Origin: Diprion similis
Taxonomy: Eukaryota > Arthropoda > Insecta > Hymenoptera > Diprionidae
Direction: 5' to 3'
NCBI RefSeq assembly: GCF_021155765.1
Contig: NC_060115.1
Location: 14,116,493-14,180,492 of the forward strand
Length of the DNA: 64,000 nt
The stretch's first letter is position 1; each line of letters opens with the position of its first letter. The position numbers were made by a program, and so were the translations under genes. The notes beneath the pieces were generated by a model that did not search any database, was not told where the DNA came from, and worked only from the letters and a program-made list of their open reading frames with translations. Shown here piece by piece: positions 1 to 10,013 of this stretch.

Positions 1-1872
1 ACACAACCAATAACAGACTACCCACAACCAAAAACAATCAAACAGATACGGAGAATCATAGGCATGGCCTCGTGGTACAGACGCTTCATCCCAAACTTCG
101 CGGAAATAATCGAGCCACTAACCCGATTACTGAAGAAATAACAGAAATGGGAATGGGGAAAAGAACAACAACACGCATTAGACACAATCAAACATAAACT
201 CAGCACGCCACCCACACTCACATCTCCAGATTATACACAAACATTCACACTACAAACAGACGCAAGCGGTACAGGCCTCGGCGCCGTGCTAACGCAAACC
301 CTCGATAACGAAGAACACGTCATCGCATACGCCAGCCAAGCGTTAAGCGAGGCGGAGCGCAAATACTCGACGACGGAGAGGGAATGCTTAGCCGTCGTAT
401 GGGCCATCAAAAAATTTAGACCGTACGTAGAAGGGTACAAATTCCGGGTCATCACGGACCACGCGGCGCTAAAATGGCTCAGGGAATTAAAAAACCCAAC
501 CGGACGACTAGCGAGATGGGCACTTGAGCTTTTAGAATACGACTTCGAGCCAGAACATAGAAAAGGAGCTATGCACCACGTACCAGACGCACTATCACGA
601 CTACACGAACACGAAGAAATCACACACGCAATAACAGACAGCACAGACAAATGGTACACATACAAAAAAGCACAAGTACAAACACGACCAGAGAAAAACG
701 AAGCATGGCAAATCCGCGACAACAACCTATATTTCCATAGACCAGACCCACTACACTCAAACCTTTTACCCGACACAAACCCATGGAAACTAGTAATACC
801 AAAAAACAACATCACACAAATATTACACGAAAACCACAATACACCACAAGCAGGACATTTAGGGATAGAAAAGACATACCAACGCGTAGCAAAAGAATAC
901 TACTGGCCCGGCATGTACCGCGACATAGTCAACCATGTACGCAAATGCGGAACTTGCCAACGGACAAAAATCATACAAGCAAAACCGGCAGGACTCATGG
1001 GACTAAGAATAATTGAGGAACCGTGGACAGTGGTAGCATCGGACATAATGGGACCACTACCACTTTCAAAAAACAAAAACCAATACATAATAGTATTTCA
1101 GGACTTGTACACAAAATGGGTAGAGATGACGCCAATGAAAAAAGCAAATGCACAAACAGTAGAACGCGCACTCCACTCTCACGTAATATCACGCTGGGGA
1201 ACGCCACGCATCCTATTAACAGACAACGGTACACCATACATTAACAAACTAATCCGCGAACTCACACAAAAATTCAACATCAGACATACCACAATACCCC
1301 CATATCACGCTCAAGCAAACCCGGTAGAACGAGTAAATCGTACAATCAAAACAATGATTCAGGCATACATAGACAATGACCACCGGGAATGGGACGCACA
1401 CCTGCAAGACCTACAATTCGCACTAAACACATGTACACACACGTCAACCAAACACACACCAGCATTCCTCAATCTAGGCAGGGAATTAAACCCAACCCAA
1501 TGTATGAAAAAACAGCTAGAAGATGTCAGGGAAATAGAAACACAGGACACAGACAAATGGACAGATCATTTAAGACGATTACAGACGCTCTGCGAGGAAG
1601 TACAAAGACACCTGGTGGAAGCAAACGAAAAACAATCACACTATTACAACCTGCGTAGACGTAATATCGAATTCAAGGTAGGAGATAGAGTATTAAAAAA
1701 AAATCACACGCTCTCATCCGGAGCAGATAGAGTTGCAGCTAAACTAACCAAACGATTTACAGGTCCATTTATAATCACAAATAAAATTTCACCAACAATA
1801 TACGAACTAAAATCAGAAAGCGGCAAAAGTGCAGGAAAATGGCACATAGACAATTTAAAACTATACACATAA
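1..1872 (+). pseudogene. pol: Ty3/gypsy pol fragment (element A): end of RT, RNase H, integrase
   Basis: This is the 3' part of a retrotransposon polyprotein whose start lies left of the window. In order it shows the RT connection motif (GMASWYRRFIPNFAE, 61-108), RNase H (LQTDASGTGLGAVLTQ, then TDHAALKWLR near 456-485), the integrase HHCC finger (HLGIEK... CGTCQRTK), the integrase core with D (ASDIMGPLP), D (TDNGTPYI) and E (NPVERVNRTIK), and a C-terminal GPF motif near residue 495 of the main open stretch. Integrase would insert the element cDNA into the host genome. An in-frame TAA at 139-141 breaks the frame just before RNase H; the 528-codon stretch from 286 is otherwise open. It is closely similar to the pol of element B (25463-34902) and belongs to the same clade. 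The + strand is very rich in A and C. Confidence 0.93.
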
Positions 1873-1928
1873 CCAAGCTAAATAAAGACCTAACACACAC
1901 ATTACGATCCGACAGGTAAAACAAGAAA

Positions 1929-2390
1929 ATGGAAAGAGGAAACGAGGAAGCCGGGCCATCGGGAATCACCCCCCGGATGGCATACCCCCCGGACAGACGA
2001 ACACGACAGACACCACACATACCGCTACTACAGACACCAGGACAACCACCACACCTACACAGATACGGACCAGACGGTATAGACAGCGCAGGCACACAAA
2101 CACCACCCACCACCACCACAACACGACGCACACTACTACCCACCCCGGCCGAATACACGCAACCACCCACAACCACACACACACCACCCACCACCACCAC
2201 AACACGACGCACACTACTACCCACCCCGGCCGAATACACGCAACCACCCACAACCACACACACACCACTCATCACCACCACACGACGCACACTACTGCCC
2301 ACCCCGGCCAAACACACCCAAACACACACGAACACACACGCATCATCCAGCACATACGCCACAAACCGGGGAACCAACACGAAAATTTAA
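1929..2390 (+). CDS. Post-pol Pro/Thr-rich ORF of element A with 27-residue repeats
   Basis: This 153-codon ORF begins 56 bases after the pol stop and starts MERGNEEAGPSGITPRMAYP. Its centre consists of nearly three copies of a 27-residue unit (TTTTTRRTLLPTPAEYTQPP), encoded by an 81-bp tandem repeat, so frame is kept through the array. I see no signal peptide or transmembrane segment, so it is not an obvious envelope gene. The related element B carries a proline-rich, zinc-knuckle extension in the same place, which suggests that this clade has an extra region after integrase. It may instead be a low-complexity open stretch in AC-rich DNA. Function unknown. Confidence 0.4.
   Translation: MERGNEEAGPSGITPRMAYPPDRRTRQTPHIPLLQTPGQPPHLHRYGPDGIDSAGTQTPPTTTTTRRTLLPTPAEYTQPPTTTHTPPTTTTTRRTLLPTPAEYTQPPTTTHTPLITTTRRTLLPTPAKHTQTHTNTHASSSTYATNRGTNTKI
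2101..2340 (+). repeat. 81-bp tandem repeat, about 3 copies
   Basis: Units start at 2101, 2182 and 2263, exactly 81 bp apart. The third copy is slightly shorter and more diverged. The repeat lies inside the post-pol ORF and keeps its reading frame. Confidence 0.9.
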
Positions 2391-3006
2391 GTACACATTT
2401 ACGTAACAATAAGTAAACAGAAAACACACAGCAAAACAAAAAGTAACAAAAATGTGATAAGACAGAAATCGAAAGTACAAAGTAAGAATAGAATAAGAAC
2501 ACTAAGAATAGAAAAACAAGTATTAGTAGATCTAGCACGACACAAATTAGGATTAAGACAGGACAAATTAGATTTAAGAAAACACCAAGTAGATTTAAGG
2601 CAAACAGTAGAATTAAGAGAAAGAATAATAGGTATAGAATAAAACTAACTAGAATAAGAACACACACACACACACACAAACACACCAAGTAACACACTAC
2701 TCATCATCCCTTAACCCCTCCCACAGATTGGCAGAGCGACAGACAAACGGAACGACACCCAAAAAGGCACGAGGAGAAACGGCAAACATTCAACCAACAA
2801 CGACATCCAGAACAAACACACGAAAAGGCACGAGGAGAAACAACAGACATTCAACCAACAACGACATCCAGAACAAACACACACAAAGGCGCAAGGAGAA
2901 GCAACAGACACTCACTAACAACGAAACCCAACACGAAAACCAAAACCAAAAAACACCCACACGACCACACCACCCTTCCCGCTCACCCTATAGGCCTCGC
3001 CCCGTG
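2391..3006 (+). other. 3' untranslated region of element A, AC-rich, with 61-bp tandem repeats
   Basis: This stretch separates the post-pol ORF from the polypurine tract. Three tandem copies of a 61-bp unit begin near 2762, 2823 and 2885 (core AAAGGCACGAGGAGAAAC); 61 is not a multiple of three, so this array is unlikely to be coding. A short open stretch at 2454-2642 encodes a leucine/arginine heptad pattern (LDLRKHQ-like units), which could form a coiled coil but has no other support. An (AC)n run is at 2660-2685. Confidence 0.6.
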
Positions 3007-3020
3007 TGGGGAGGGGGGAG
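3007..3020 (+). other. Polypurine tract of element A
   Basis: TGGGGAGGGGGGAG lies directly before the TGTGACG start of the 3' LTR, where plus-strand synthesis is primed in LTR retrotransposons. Confidence 0.75.
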
Positions 3021-3021
3021 T

Positions 3022-3618
3022 TGTGACGTTGCACCCCGCGTGCACGTCACAATAAGCCCCAAACCCGCGGAGCGGGGCCGAACAATGCCGAACCGGCCCG
3101 GGCGCACCCGAAGACGCGCCGGGCCGGCCGGAGAAGGCACTCTTGTGCCAGCTACGAACGCCGCCGGACGCCAAGACTACCCAACAACGCTACAAAAAGG
3201 TCAGCTGATCTAACTCGATTTCACCGCACACCAACCACGCTCCGCACCGCCACCGCCAATCACCGCATCCAACCACTGCATCTTCCTCAGATCCCCTCAC
3301 ACACGCCCCCCCACTCCCCATACACACCCACACACTCACACACACCCACCCCTTTCACTCACACGTTCATTAGTAATAATTCATTGGTTTTTCAGGATTT
3401 AGATTTAAGAAGGACGCTAATCGGCTGGGGCGTGACCAGCCGCCACGCGGGACCGACCAATTTGTTAATTAGTTATTAAGATCCGTCGAAGAAGACCAAA
3501 TACACGCTACACTTTGTTTTCCACAACGCCGGCACGTGAATTCACTCTCCCCGTCTCTCGTCTCCCTCCTCTCTCCCCCCAAATAAGTGCGAGCTTCACC
3601 TCTCGTCACACAGACAAT
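3022..3618 (+). repeat. 3' LTR of element A (right end lost)
   Basis: The LTR starts TGTGACGTTGCACC and folds at once into a near-perfect hairpin (GTGACGTTGCAC / GTGCACGTCAC). The other LTRs of this type in the window start in the same way. No matching TTACA end is seen before integrase sequence of the opposite-strand element D begins near 3618, so the right part of this LTR and the 3' end of D were both lost at this junction. Confidence 0.6.
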
Positions 3619-4257
3619 AGCAAAGCGGATGTATTCATCCCAGTCTTTACCAGCATTCGTGTAATGCTTGACGTGTTCGGTGAGAACAAGGTGACTACGT
3701 TCTAGCGATCCGTTAGATTGTGGGCGGTAAGATGTAGTTCGAATTTGTTTTATTTTAAAGAGTTTACAAAGTTGCTTAATGACTGTGCTCATGAAATTCT
3801 GTCCTTGGTCTGTAAGTATTGCTCGAGGGGCACCGTAACGTGTAATGTATTCTTCCGCGAATGCTGCACCTATTGTTTTGGCAGTGGCGTCAGGTAAAGG
3901 GATGGCGTCCAGGAATTTCGTCAAGTTGCATTGTATCGTCAAAAGGTATTTGTTGTTTGATTTAGTAAGGGGGAGAGGTCCAACGATGTCTAGTGCTACT
4001 TTGTCGAATGCATCGGCAGGAGTATCTGTTATCACCATCGGCAACCTGGTTTTCACTCTTACTAGTTTTTCCCTTTGGCAACTCTCACAAGTTCTTATGA
4101 AGTCTTGGATTTGTTCTTTCATGTGCGGCCAAACATATTTTTGTCTGATGCGGTTGTATATTTTTGTGACGCCTTGATGACCGCCAATTAATGATTCGTG
4201 GCATTCTTCAATTATTTCTTTACGTGAACATTCGTCTGGGGTGACAGTCGTGTTGCG
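3618..4257 (-). pseudogene. pol: Element D integrase, truncated
   Basis: The zinc-binding part (HESLIGGHQGVTKIYNRIRQ... CESCQREK) is followed by the core with D (ALDIVGPLP), D (LTDQGQNF) and E (SNGSLERSH). The element sequence ends shortly after at DWDEYIRFA, near 3618. The open frame then runs on into unrelated sequence of the element A LTR down to 3469, so those last residues are not integrase. The C-terminal GPY/F region and the 3' LTR are absent. It lies one frame away from the macro-domain part. Confidence 0.9.
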
Positions 4258-4648
4258 GCAAAGCGTGATTTGAATTTGTAAGTCTGCGAAAAGATAAGAT
4301 GTGTGAAGGTTTCCGGAAAACACGAGGATCGAGTCCACCTAAACTGTCGTCCGTTATTGGGAATGCAAGGGATTTCGGAATTGAATCGGTTAAGACTGTT
4401 TTCAGTTTAGACGAGAGTTGAAAAATATCATATAGGTTGCTTTTATCTGATTCTTTTGATTTTAGTACTAGAGTAAAGATCCGTCGGTTGTCGTGCTTGG
4501 ATTCGATAATATCAAATTCCTGTGGACGGGGCCTCATAACTATATCTGGGTCAACGATATTATCGTGGGCAAGTTGTGATGGTATGCCTTTAGTCCAAGA
4601 GCAGTCTGTTGATATAAAGTGTGCATAATTGGTTTTGAGCATCAAAAG
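4258..4648 (-). pseudogene. Second, degenerate macro domain of element D
   Basis: This segment repeats the layout of the first macro domain: YAHFISTDCSWTKGIPSQL matches the AHCISADCQMSEGIASQL start, RRIFTLVLKSK matches the KIYNLVTK strand with its lysine, and SYLFADLQIQITLC matches the C-terminal strand. The glycine-rich IGCGLDKLEW loop has decayed to ITDDSLGGLD. A frameshift near 4315-4340 splits the domain: the last part is in the integrase frame. The domain looks like an old duplication that lost its binding loop, or a divergent partner domain; I favour decay. It sits directly before integrase. Confidence 0.65.
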
Positions 4649-5176
4649 ACCATCATTGGTGTCTTTGACATTGTCAGATACCGGTATGTCGTCCAAGTTG
4701 TCAACGAAGTTCGTGAAATCGTGACAGGCATCGGTCAAATCGTCGTCGACATTGGGATCAATGTCATGGTCAGAGTGTGTGGTTTCCATATCGGAGTCGG
4801 ATTGTCGGGCGCATGTATGGTATTCGGTATCCGTGAGCAAGTTGGCGCTGTTGTCGTTATCAGAGGCCAGTGTGGGTACTGAGGGAGGAGGTAGAGGGGG
4901 GTGAGTAGTAGAGTTCGCTGCCCTGGGGACAGCTGTTGGGCGTCTCTTAGCACGACACGGGGGTCCTACAGGCGGGGGCATGACGACGTTCGTGGCTGGG
5001 AGGGGAGGTGGGGTCGCGAGGGGTGCGACTGATTTGATCGGAGGTTGCGGTTTTTGACGCGGCGGACGAAGAGAAGGAGCGGGGTTACCAGATGTAGAAG
5101 GGATGGGGTCAGGTGAGGCGTTATCAACAGACACCGTTGTGTCGTCGTGGTGTGTGAGGGTTGAAAGCGGAGGGTC
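4649..5176 (-). pseudogene. Proline-rich and acidic linker between the macro domains of element D
   Basis: About 175 residues of low complexity (PPPLPATN, PPLPPPSVPT, then an acidic serine/aspartate stretch MDMETTHSDHDIDPNVDDD-like) join the two macro domains in one open frame. No motif recognised. It probably serves as a flexible spacer inside the polyprotein. Confidence 0.6.
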
Positions 5177-5591
5177 AAGGCGACAAACGGTGATATTCGT
5201 GTTTGAATCTTTGAAAATATAGTGGATCATTTTGCGCACCGTGCTCCATTCTAGTTTGTCGAGTCCGCAGCCTATTAACGGGATTGAGACAGATGTTACA
5301 CCATCTTCTTCCAAGGTTTTCCTAAAGTTGCCCAAGGTATCAAAAAAATCGTGTGGTAAGGGTTTGTCATTGTACTCTGGCTTTGTCACTAGGTTATAAA
5401 TTTTTCGTTTTCCGTGAGTGGTTGGAATAACGTCAGTCACAGTCGGATTAAATTTTCTGAGTTGTTCGCGATTTATAAATTTACGTTCTCTTAGCTGTGA
5501 CGCGATTCCTTCTGACATTTGGCAATCAGCTGATATGCAGTGAGCCAAATTATCTTTTTGCTGTAGTAAGTCTGCTTTTATTTCTTTAATA
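5177..5591 (-). pseudogene. TARG1/OARD1-like macro domain inside gypsy pol (element D)
   Basis: About 138 residues match the macro-domain fold of the TARG1/OARD1 group: the start EIKADLLQQKDNLAHCISAD with MSEGIA, a strand ending in YNLVTKPEYNDKP, and the loop SIPLIGCGLDKLEW followed by ITVCRL. The lysine in LVTK and the aspartate in GCGLD fall where TARG1 has its two catalytic residues, so ADP-ribose binding or removal of ADP-ribose from proteins is plausible. The domain lies between RNase H and integrase. The frame upstream is the same as that of RNase H, separated by a single TAA (5594-5596), so it was part of the Pol polyprotein. Residue matching was done by eye. Confidence 0.8.
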
Positions 5592-5593
5592 TA

Positions 5594-6803
5594 TTAATTA
5601 CGCATAAGAGGGAACGTGTCGCATTCTATAAGGAAATCGCTATAGGAAGGGTTGTGAATGTGAGGGGAGCTAGGTAAATCGGTAGCCGAATTAATGTTAT
5701 GAACTTCTGAGTTCATCTCTGAGGTTTGTAGGTCATCTGAGCTAGTTGAAGTATCCGAAAAGTAGCTCAGGTGTGGTCTCTTACGTGGTCCAGGGTTTGT
5801 AGAGGAATTCGTTTCTCGATGGCGTTTCGGATAGGGATGAACCGAGTGCGGAGGTGGGATGGAAAGGGGAGGTTTAAAAAGCATTGCGGCTTCTTCGTCA
5901 CTGGATTCGTCATCTGAGAGATCAGAAGAATCAGAGGGGTATATCATTTGATAGGTGGGTTGTGAGATTTTTTGGCATTTTAGCGGGGCCGGGTTCGTAG
6001 ATTCGTCTGTGCTCTGTCGAGGGTGTCGAGGGTACTGATGGGTCTCTTTGGTGCGTTTTTTGGGTCTGCTGTCAGAGGATTGGGTCGTTGGGCGAGGGCG
6101 TTTTGCATCTATAGAAAGGATTTGTGCGACGTCAGGCGGCGTGTTTCTTGATAGAGCATCGGTGTTGACATTCGCTTTTCTAGATTTATGTTTGGTATCA
6201 AAATCGTATTCTGCTAGTTCTAGACTCCATCGTAATAAACGAGAATTAGGCTTCTTAACGCTTCTTACCCACTTGAGAGGCTCGTGGTCTGTAACTAAAG
6301 TGAATTTCTGACCATAGATGTAGGGGCGGAAGTGGTTGATGCTCCAGTAGGCGGCTAGAAATTCTTTATCGGGCACCGAGTAGTTTAATTCAGCGGATTT
6401 GAGTGCTCGGGATGCGTACGCTACTGGTAAGTCGGCACCGTTCTTATCTTGACTCAGAACCGCACCGATGGCGAATTTTGACGCGTCGGTAGTGAGCGTA
6501 AACGGCTTGCTGAAGTCCGGGTATTGGAGAATTGGCTCTTTGCATAAACAATCACGTAAGGTTTCGAAGGCAGATTGGTGTTCGGATGTCCAAATAAAAG
6601 GGGTATCCTTCTTGGTTAGATTAGTGAGGCATTTTGCAATTTTTCCGAAATTTGGGACAAACCTGCGATAATAACCCAAAAAACCGAGGAACTGTTCAAC
6701 ATTTTCCGGATTTTTCGGGACAGGATATTCTTTCACAGCTACTAACTTTCCGGGGTCAGGTCTAACCCCTGACTCAGTGATAAGGTGACCAAGGTAAAAC
6801 GAC
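5594..6803 (-). pseudogene. pol: Element D: RT C-terminal part, RNase H and acidic tail
   Basis: The RT thumb/connection (FLGHLIT-like region, then QFLGFLGYYRRFVPNFGK) leads into RNase H (LTTDASKFAIGAVLSQ, then VTDHEPLKWVR and NTDALSR). After RNase H come about 170 residues rich in Ser, Asp, Pro and Lys (SSDLSDDESSDEEAAM), unusual for gypsy pol, ending at TAA 5594-5596 just before the macro domain. A run of six T (6804-6809, A on the coding strand) marks a frameshift that separates this part from the RT palm. Confidence 0.9.
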
Positions 6804-7551
6804 TTTTTTGCGCAGGAATTGGCATTTGTCTGGCTGCAGAGTCGAGCCGGCTTCAGTTCGTCTTTTCATCAATTTTCTGAATTTAATTTCATGTTCTTGT
6901 AAATTTCGAGCGCAAATAACTATGTCATCCAAATATACGAAAATCTCATCGCCTTGTAAGCCTAGCAGGACTTGATACATGAGCCTTTGAAACGTGGCAG
7001 GGGCGTTTTTTAATCCGAAGGGCATTCGGGAGAATTCATAGTGACCCCGGGGCGTCGAAAACGCAGTTTTTGCACTATGATGTTTGATGCACGGGGTGCA
7101 TGAGAATTTGATGAAAGCCGGAAGCAAGGTCGAATGTAGAGACATATTTAGCTGAGCCAAGTTGATCAAGAATTTCGGTGATGTCGGGCATTGGATAGGC
7201 GTCGCCGATTGTTCTTTCGTTGAGCTTTCGGTAGTCGATCACCATGCGCCATCGTTTATTACCGTCAATATCGGGTTTTTTGGGGACGATCCAAACCGGA
7301 GAATTGTAAGGAGATGCGGAATGTTTAATAAGGTCTTGCCGAAGGAGTTTATTGACCTGGGATTCGATTTCATCTTTGTGGATTTTTGGAAAACGATATT
7401 GTTTGGTGTGAATTGGTGTGTCGTCCGTCGTGGGGATAGTGTGATGGGTTCGATTGGTGTGGCCTAATGGAGCATGGCTGTGCTCAGTGGTTCGTCGAAT
7501 TTTTACAGGGTTACCGTTGGAGATGCTATCTCTGCGACAGATTCGTTGCAA
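6774..7551 (-). pseudogene. pol: Element D reverse transcriptase palm and fingers, frameshifted
   Basis: The RT has its N-terminal fingers (RQDLIKHSASPYNSPVWIV), motif A (STFDLASGFHQI), MPFGLKNAPATFQRLM and the catalytic YLDD (FVYLDDIVICARN). One frameshift lies near 7085-7100 between motif A and the MPFG motif, another near 6804-6809. RT would copy the element RNA into DNA. All expected catalytic motifs are present, so decay is by small indels. Confidence 0.92.
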
Positions 7552-7724
7552 TTGAACACGTAGGAATAAGCGATGCCGTTCTGATTTCGAACTATTGCTT
7601 CACCACAAAGAACATTGTTGCCTAAATTAATGTGTTTACGGTAGCCTTCTTTGATATCTGGGTTTGCAACTATTATCGGGATGACTTTCGCGGTGCGGGC
7701 CTGTATTGTAATAACACGTGCGGT

Positions 7725-8069
7725 TTAAGGAGGAGGTTGTTCGATTTTGTTGAAGTGGATTGGCAATGAAGATCCAAGCATTACCGAGTTTAAGTTGAAC
7801 GAGATAGTTGCTTTCTCTTTTCGTAAAAAGGGTTGGCCTAAAATACCGTCATGTGGGACTGGGAATGAATCAGGGACCAAGTGAAAGGTATGGGAGTTGT
7901 TATTAAAGCATATTTCCGTTTTTGCGATGGTTTCCGTCTTGTCGTCCGTTATACCAGTCAATGTCAAACGTTCGTCTGTGGTGCGTCGTACGGGGGGCTT
8001 AACGCAACTTTCTTTGATTAAGTTTACGTCTGCACCAGTGTCGATAATAAATTTAGAAATCTTTGTCAA
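7725..8069 (-). pseudogene. pol: Element D aspartic protease
   Basis: The retropepsin motif FIIDTGADVNLIK is near the start, with a downstream ILGQPFL (I-L-G) motif. The open frame ends with QPPP and a TAA at 7725-7727; the linker to RT beyond (7552-7724) has a further stop in that frame. The protease would cut Gag-Pol into its parts. Confidence 0.85.
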
Positions 8070-8143
8070 TTCAGGGGTATCGATTGAAATTGAAGGGGGA
8101 TCAGCTGAAGCTGTTATTAAGATGTGGCTTGTGGATCGGAACG

Positions 8144-9249
8144 CTAGTTGTTTGCATAGCTCGCGGGCGCGTTCTCCCCGCGGGCAGTGTTGCGGTTTAA
8201 ATCTTGATTCGAACTTACATGGTTTTGGTTATCACGCGGGAGAGATCTACATTGGTCTGATGTGTGGCCTCTGCGCTTACAGTTATCGCAGTACAGTTTG
8301 TCGCTTCTGCTGGGTTGGTTGCACTCATTGTAAAAGTGGCCCATTGTGCGACATTTGGTACAGTATCTTGTATTTTGCAGGCGATGGCATTCCGTGATCA
8401 AGCGACCTCGGTGGTTCCAGAATTGGCAAATAGTCGGTGAGATCCTCGTTTGATCTGCGGGAGGCGCGAGGGTGCTTGCACCGAGCGCTTGGGCATAGGA
8501 CATGGATTCTATACCAGGCGCTTGCTGATGCGCGTAACTAGGTGTGGGCAATGACATTAGAGGGGGGATGAGGGAGGGGGTTATGGACACCTGAGGTGGA
8601 GGGGTATCGTTTTGGCAGGCAGAGACGGAAATTGGGGGATACATAGGTGTAGGAGGGGTACAATATTGTGCAAAGCGTTGCATTTGACGGTTATTTAACT
8701 CGGTCTCCTCGCTTTCGGCGATATCAAAGGTAGAGAGTGGTCTGTTGATAGCTATTCTCCACTCTAATTCTGGCCTAAGCCCTCTAATGAATGTTCTAGC
8801 AGTGTCTTTTCTCAAGTCATTTAGCAAGGCGCTTGCTATGTCTGGCGGGTATTTTTTTCGATAGCTTTGCTTATTTCGTTTGATATTACTCTTATTCTGC
8901 ATGAGTAATCGATGACGCGCTCACGCGGTTGTTGGATAATTCTATCTAATTGAGTTGATAATTGACGTACGGGGATGTCTGGACGGTATGCTCGGCTGAG
9001 GGCCGTTATAAGGTCTTCGACGTCGTTGCAATTAATGCTTACTAAATATTGGGAAGCGGGACCGGTAATTTTTGATTGTGCAAATTTAGCAAGGGTCATT
9101 TTGTCTGAAGCTCTAATGAGGGTTTCCACGTGGCGCAATTGTTTCACAAATTGGTCAAAAGGCATGTTGTTGCCATCGAACGCAGGGATCGTCGGTAAGA
9201 CGTCTTTTACTGACCAAAAAGATGAACCGGTCTCATTAGTTGGTGCCAT
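8144..9249 (-). pseudogene. gag: Element D gag, frameshifted
   Basis: Gag starts at the ATG 9249-9247 (MAPTNETGSSFWSVKDVL) and carries a capsid-like helical region (FDQFVKQLRHVETLIRAS). The frame changes between 8840 and 8900. The second part holds a degenerate knuckle (CQFWNHRGRLITEC) and two good CCHC knuckles (CTKCRTMGHFYNEC and CDNCKRRGHTSDQC), which would bind element RNA. A Pro/Gln-rich spacer precedes the knuckles. Confidence 0.88.
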
Positions 9250-9586
9250 ATCGATTTTCGTAGATGGGCAATGGGTACAGGGATGAAATATCGACTTATT
9301 ACTAAGGATTACAACGAACTTACAGAGCAAAGATGAACACAAACACAAGGTACAGCATGGTTGTAGGCGACTGAAGGCAGGTGAGACTTGAAGATGTGAT
9401 GCACGTCGTCCGTCGGCAAGAGGAGGGTGTAGGCGGGGAAGTCCGCTGCGTGTTGAAGAGTCTCGGTTTGGTGTTCCAGGTATCTGAGTGATGCCAATCT
9501 TGGGACCAGATTCTTGTTCCAGCGTCGCAGGCGTCCAGAGACGGGTGGGGGCTAATCACAATTTTGGGTTCCGAAAGGTGATGTGT

Positions 9587-10005
9587 GGTATAAATCGGCT
9601 GTCGTCCGTATATTCAGTTCGTTGCGGGTTCTGAATTTGTCAGGTTCGCACTTGATTTGCCCGCGAACACTCTTGACGTGGCTATCACTTATTGATATGA
9701 TATCGGGAGCTTTGCCTATTAACACTTTTCTCGCGTAGATTTTCCGGAGCACTGCACAAAGGGTAGGTCGACGGCAAAATCGCCACCGCTGTGGTATAAC
9801 TCGGCTGTTGTTCGTATATTTCCACTCGTTGCACAGTTCGTTGCGGGTTCTGAATTTGTCAGGTACGCACTTGATTTTCCGGCGAACACTCTCTACGTGG
9901 CTATCACTTATTGATATGATATCGGGAGTTTTGTGTATTAACACTTTTCTTGCGTAGATTTTCCGAAGCACTGAACAAAGGGTAGGTCGACGGCAAAACC
10001 GCTGC
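9587..10005 (-). repeat. Duplicated leader of element D, two ~206-bp copies
   Basis: Two direct copies start at 9587 and 9793 (GGTATAA...TCGGCTGT), and each includes CTATCACTTATTGATATGAT and GGGTAGGTCGACGGCAAAA. The copies differ at roughly one base in ten. They lie between the primer site and gag, where packaging signals usually lie. Confidence 0.85.
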
Positions 10006-10010
10006 CACCA
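9999..10010 (-). other. Primer binding site of element D
   Basis: TGGTGGCAGCGG on the - strand begins three bases after the LTR end. It starts with the TGG that pairs with a tRNA CCA end. The tRNA was not identified; an arginine tRNA, as in 412 and mdg1, would fit the family. Confidence 0.6.
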
Positions 10011-10013
10011 GAA

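Noticed and set aside
1929..2390. Envelope gene after pol of element A
   Set aside because: No signal peptide, transmembrane segment or cleavage motif; low-complexity repeats only.
3469..3617. Continuation of the D integrase frame
   Set aside because: The residues after DWDEYIRFA do not look like integrase and come from the A LTR region; the element is truncated there.
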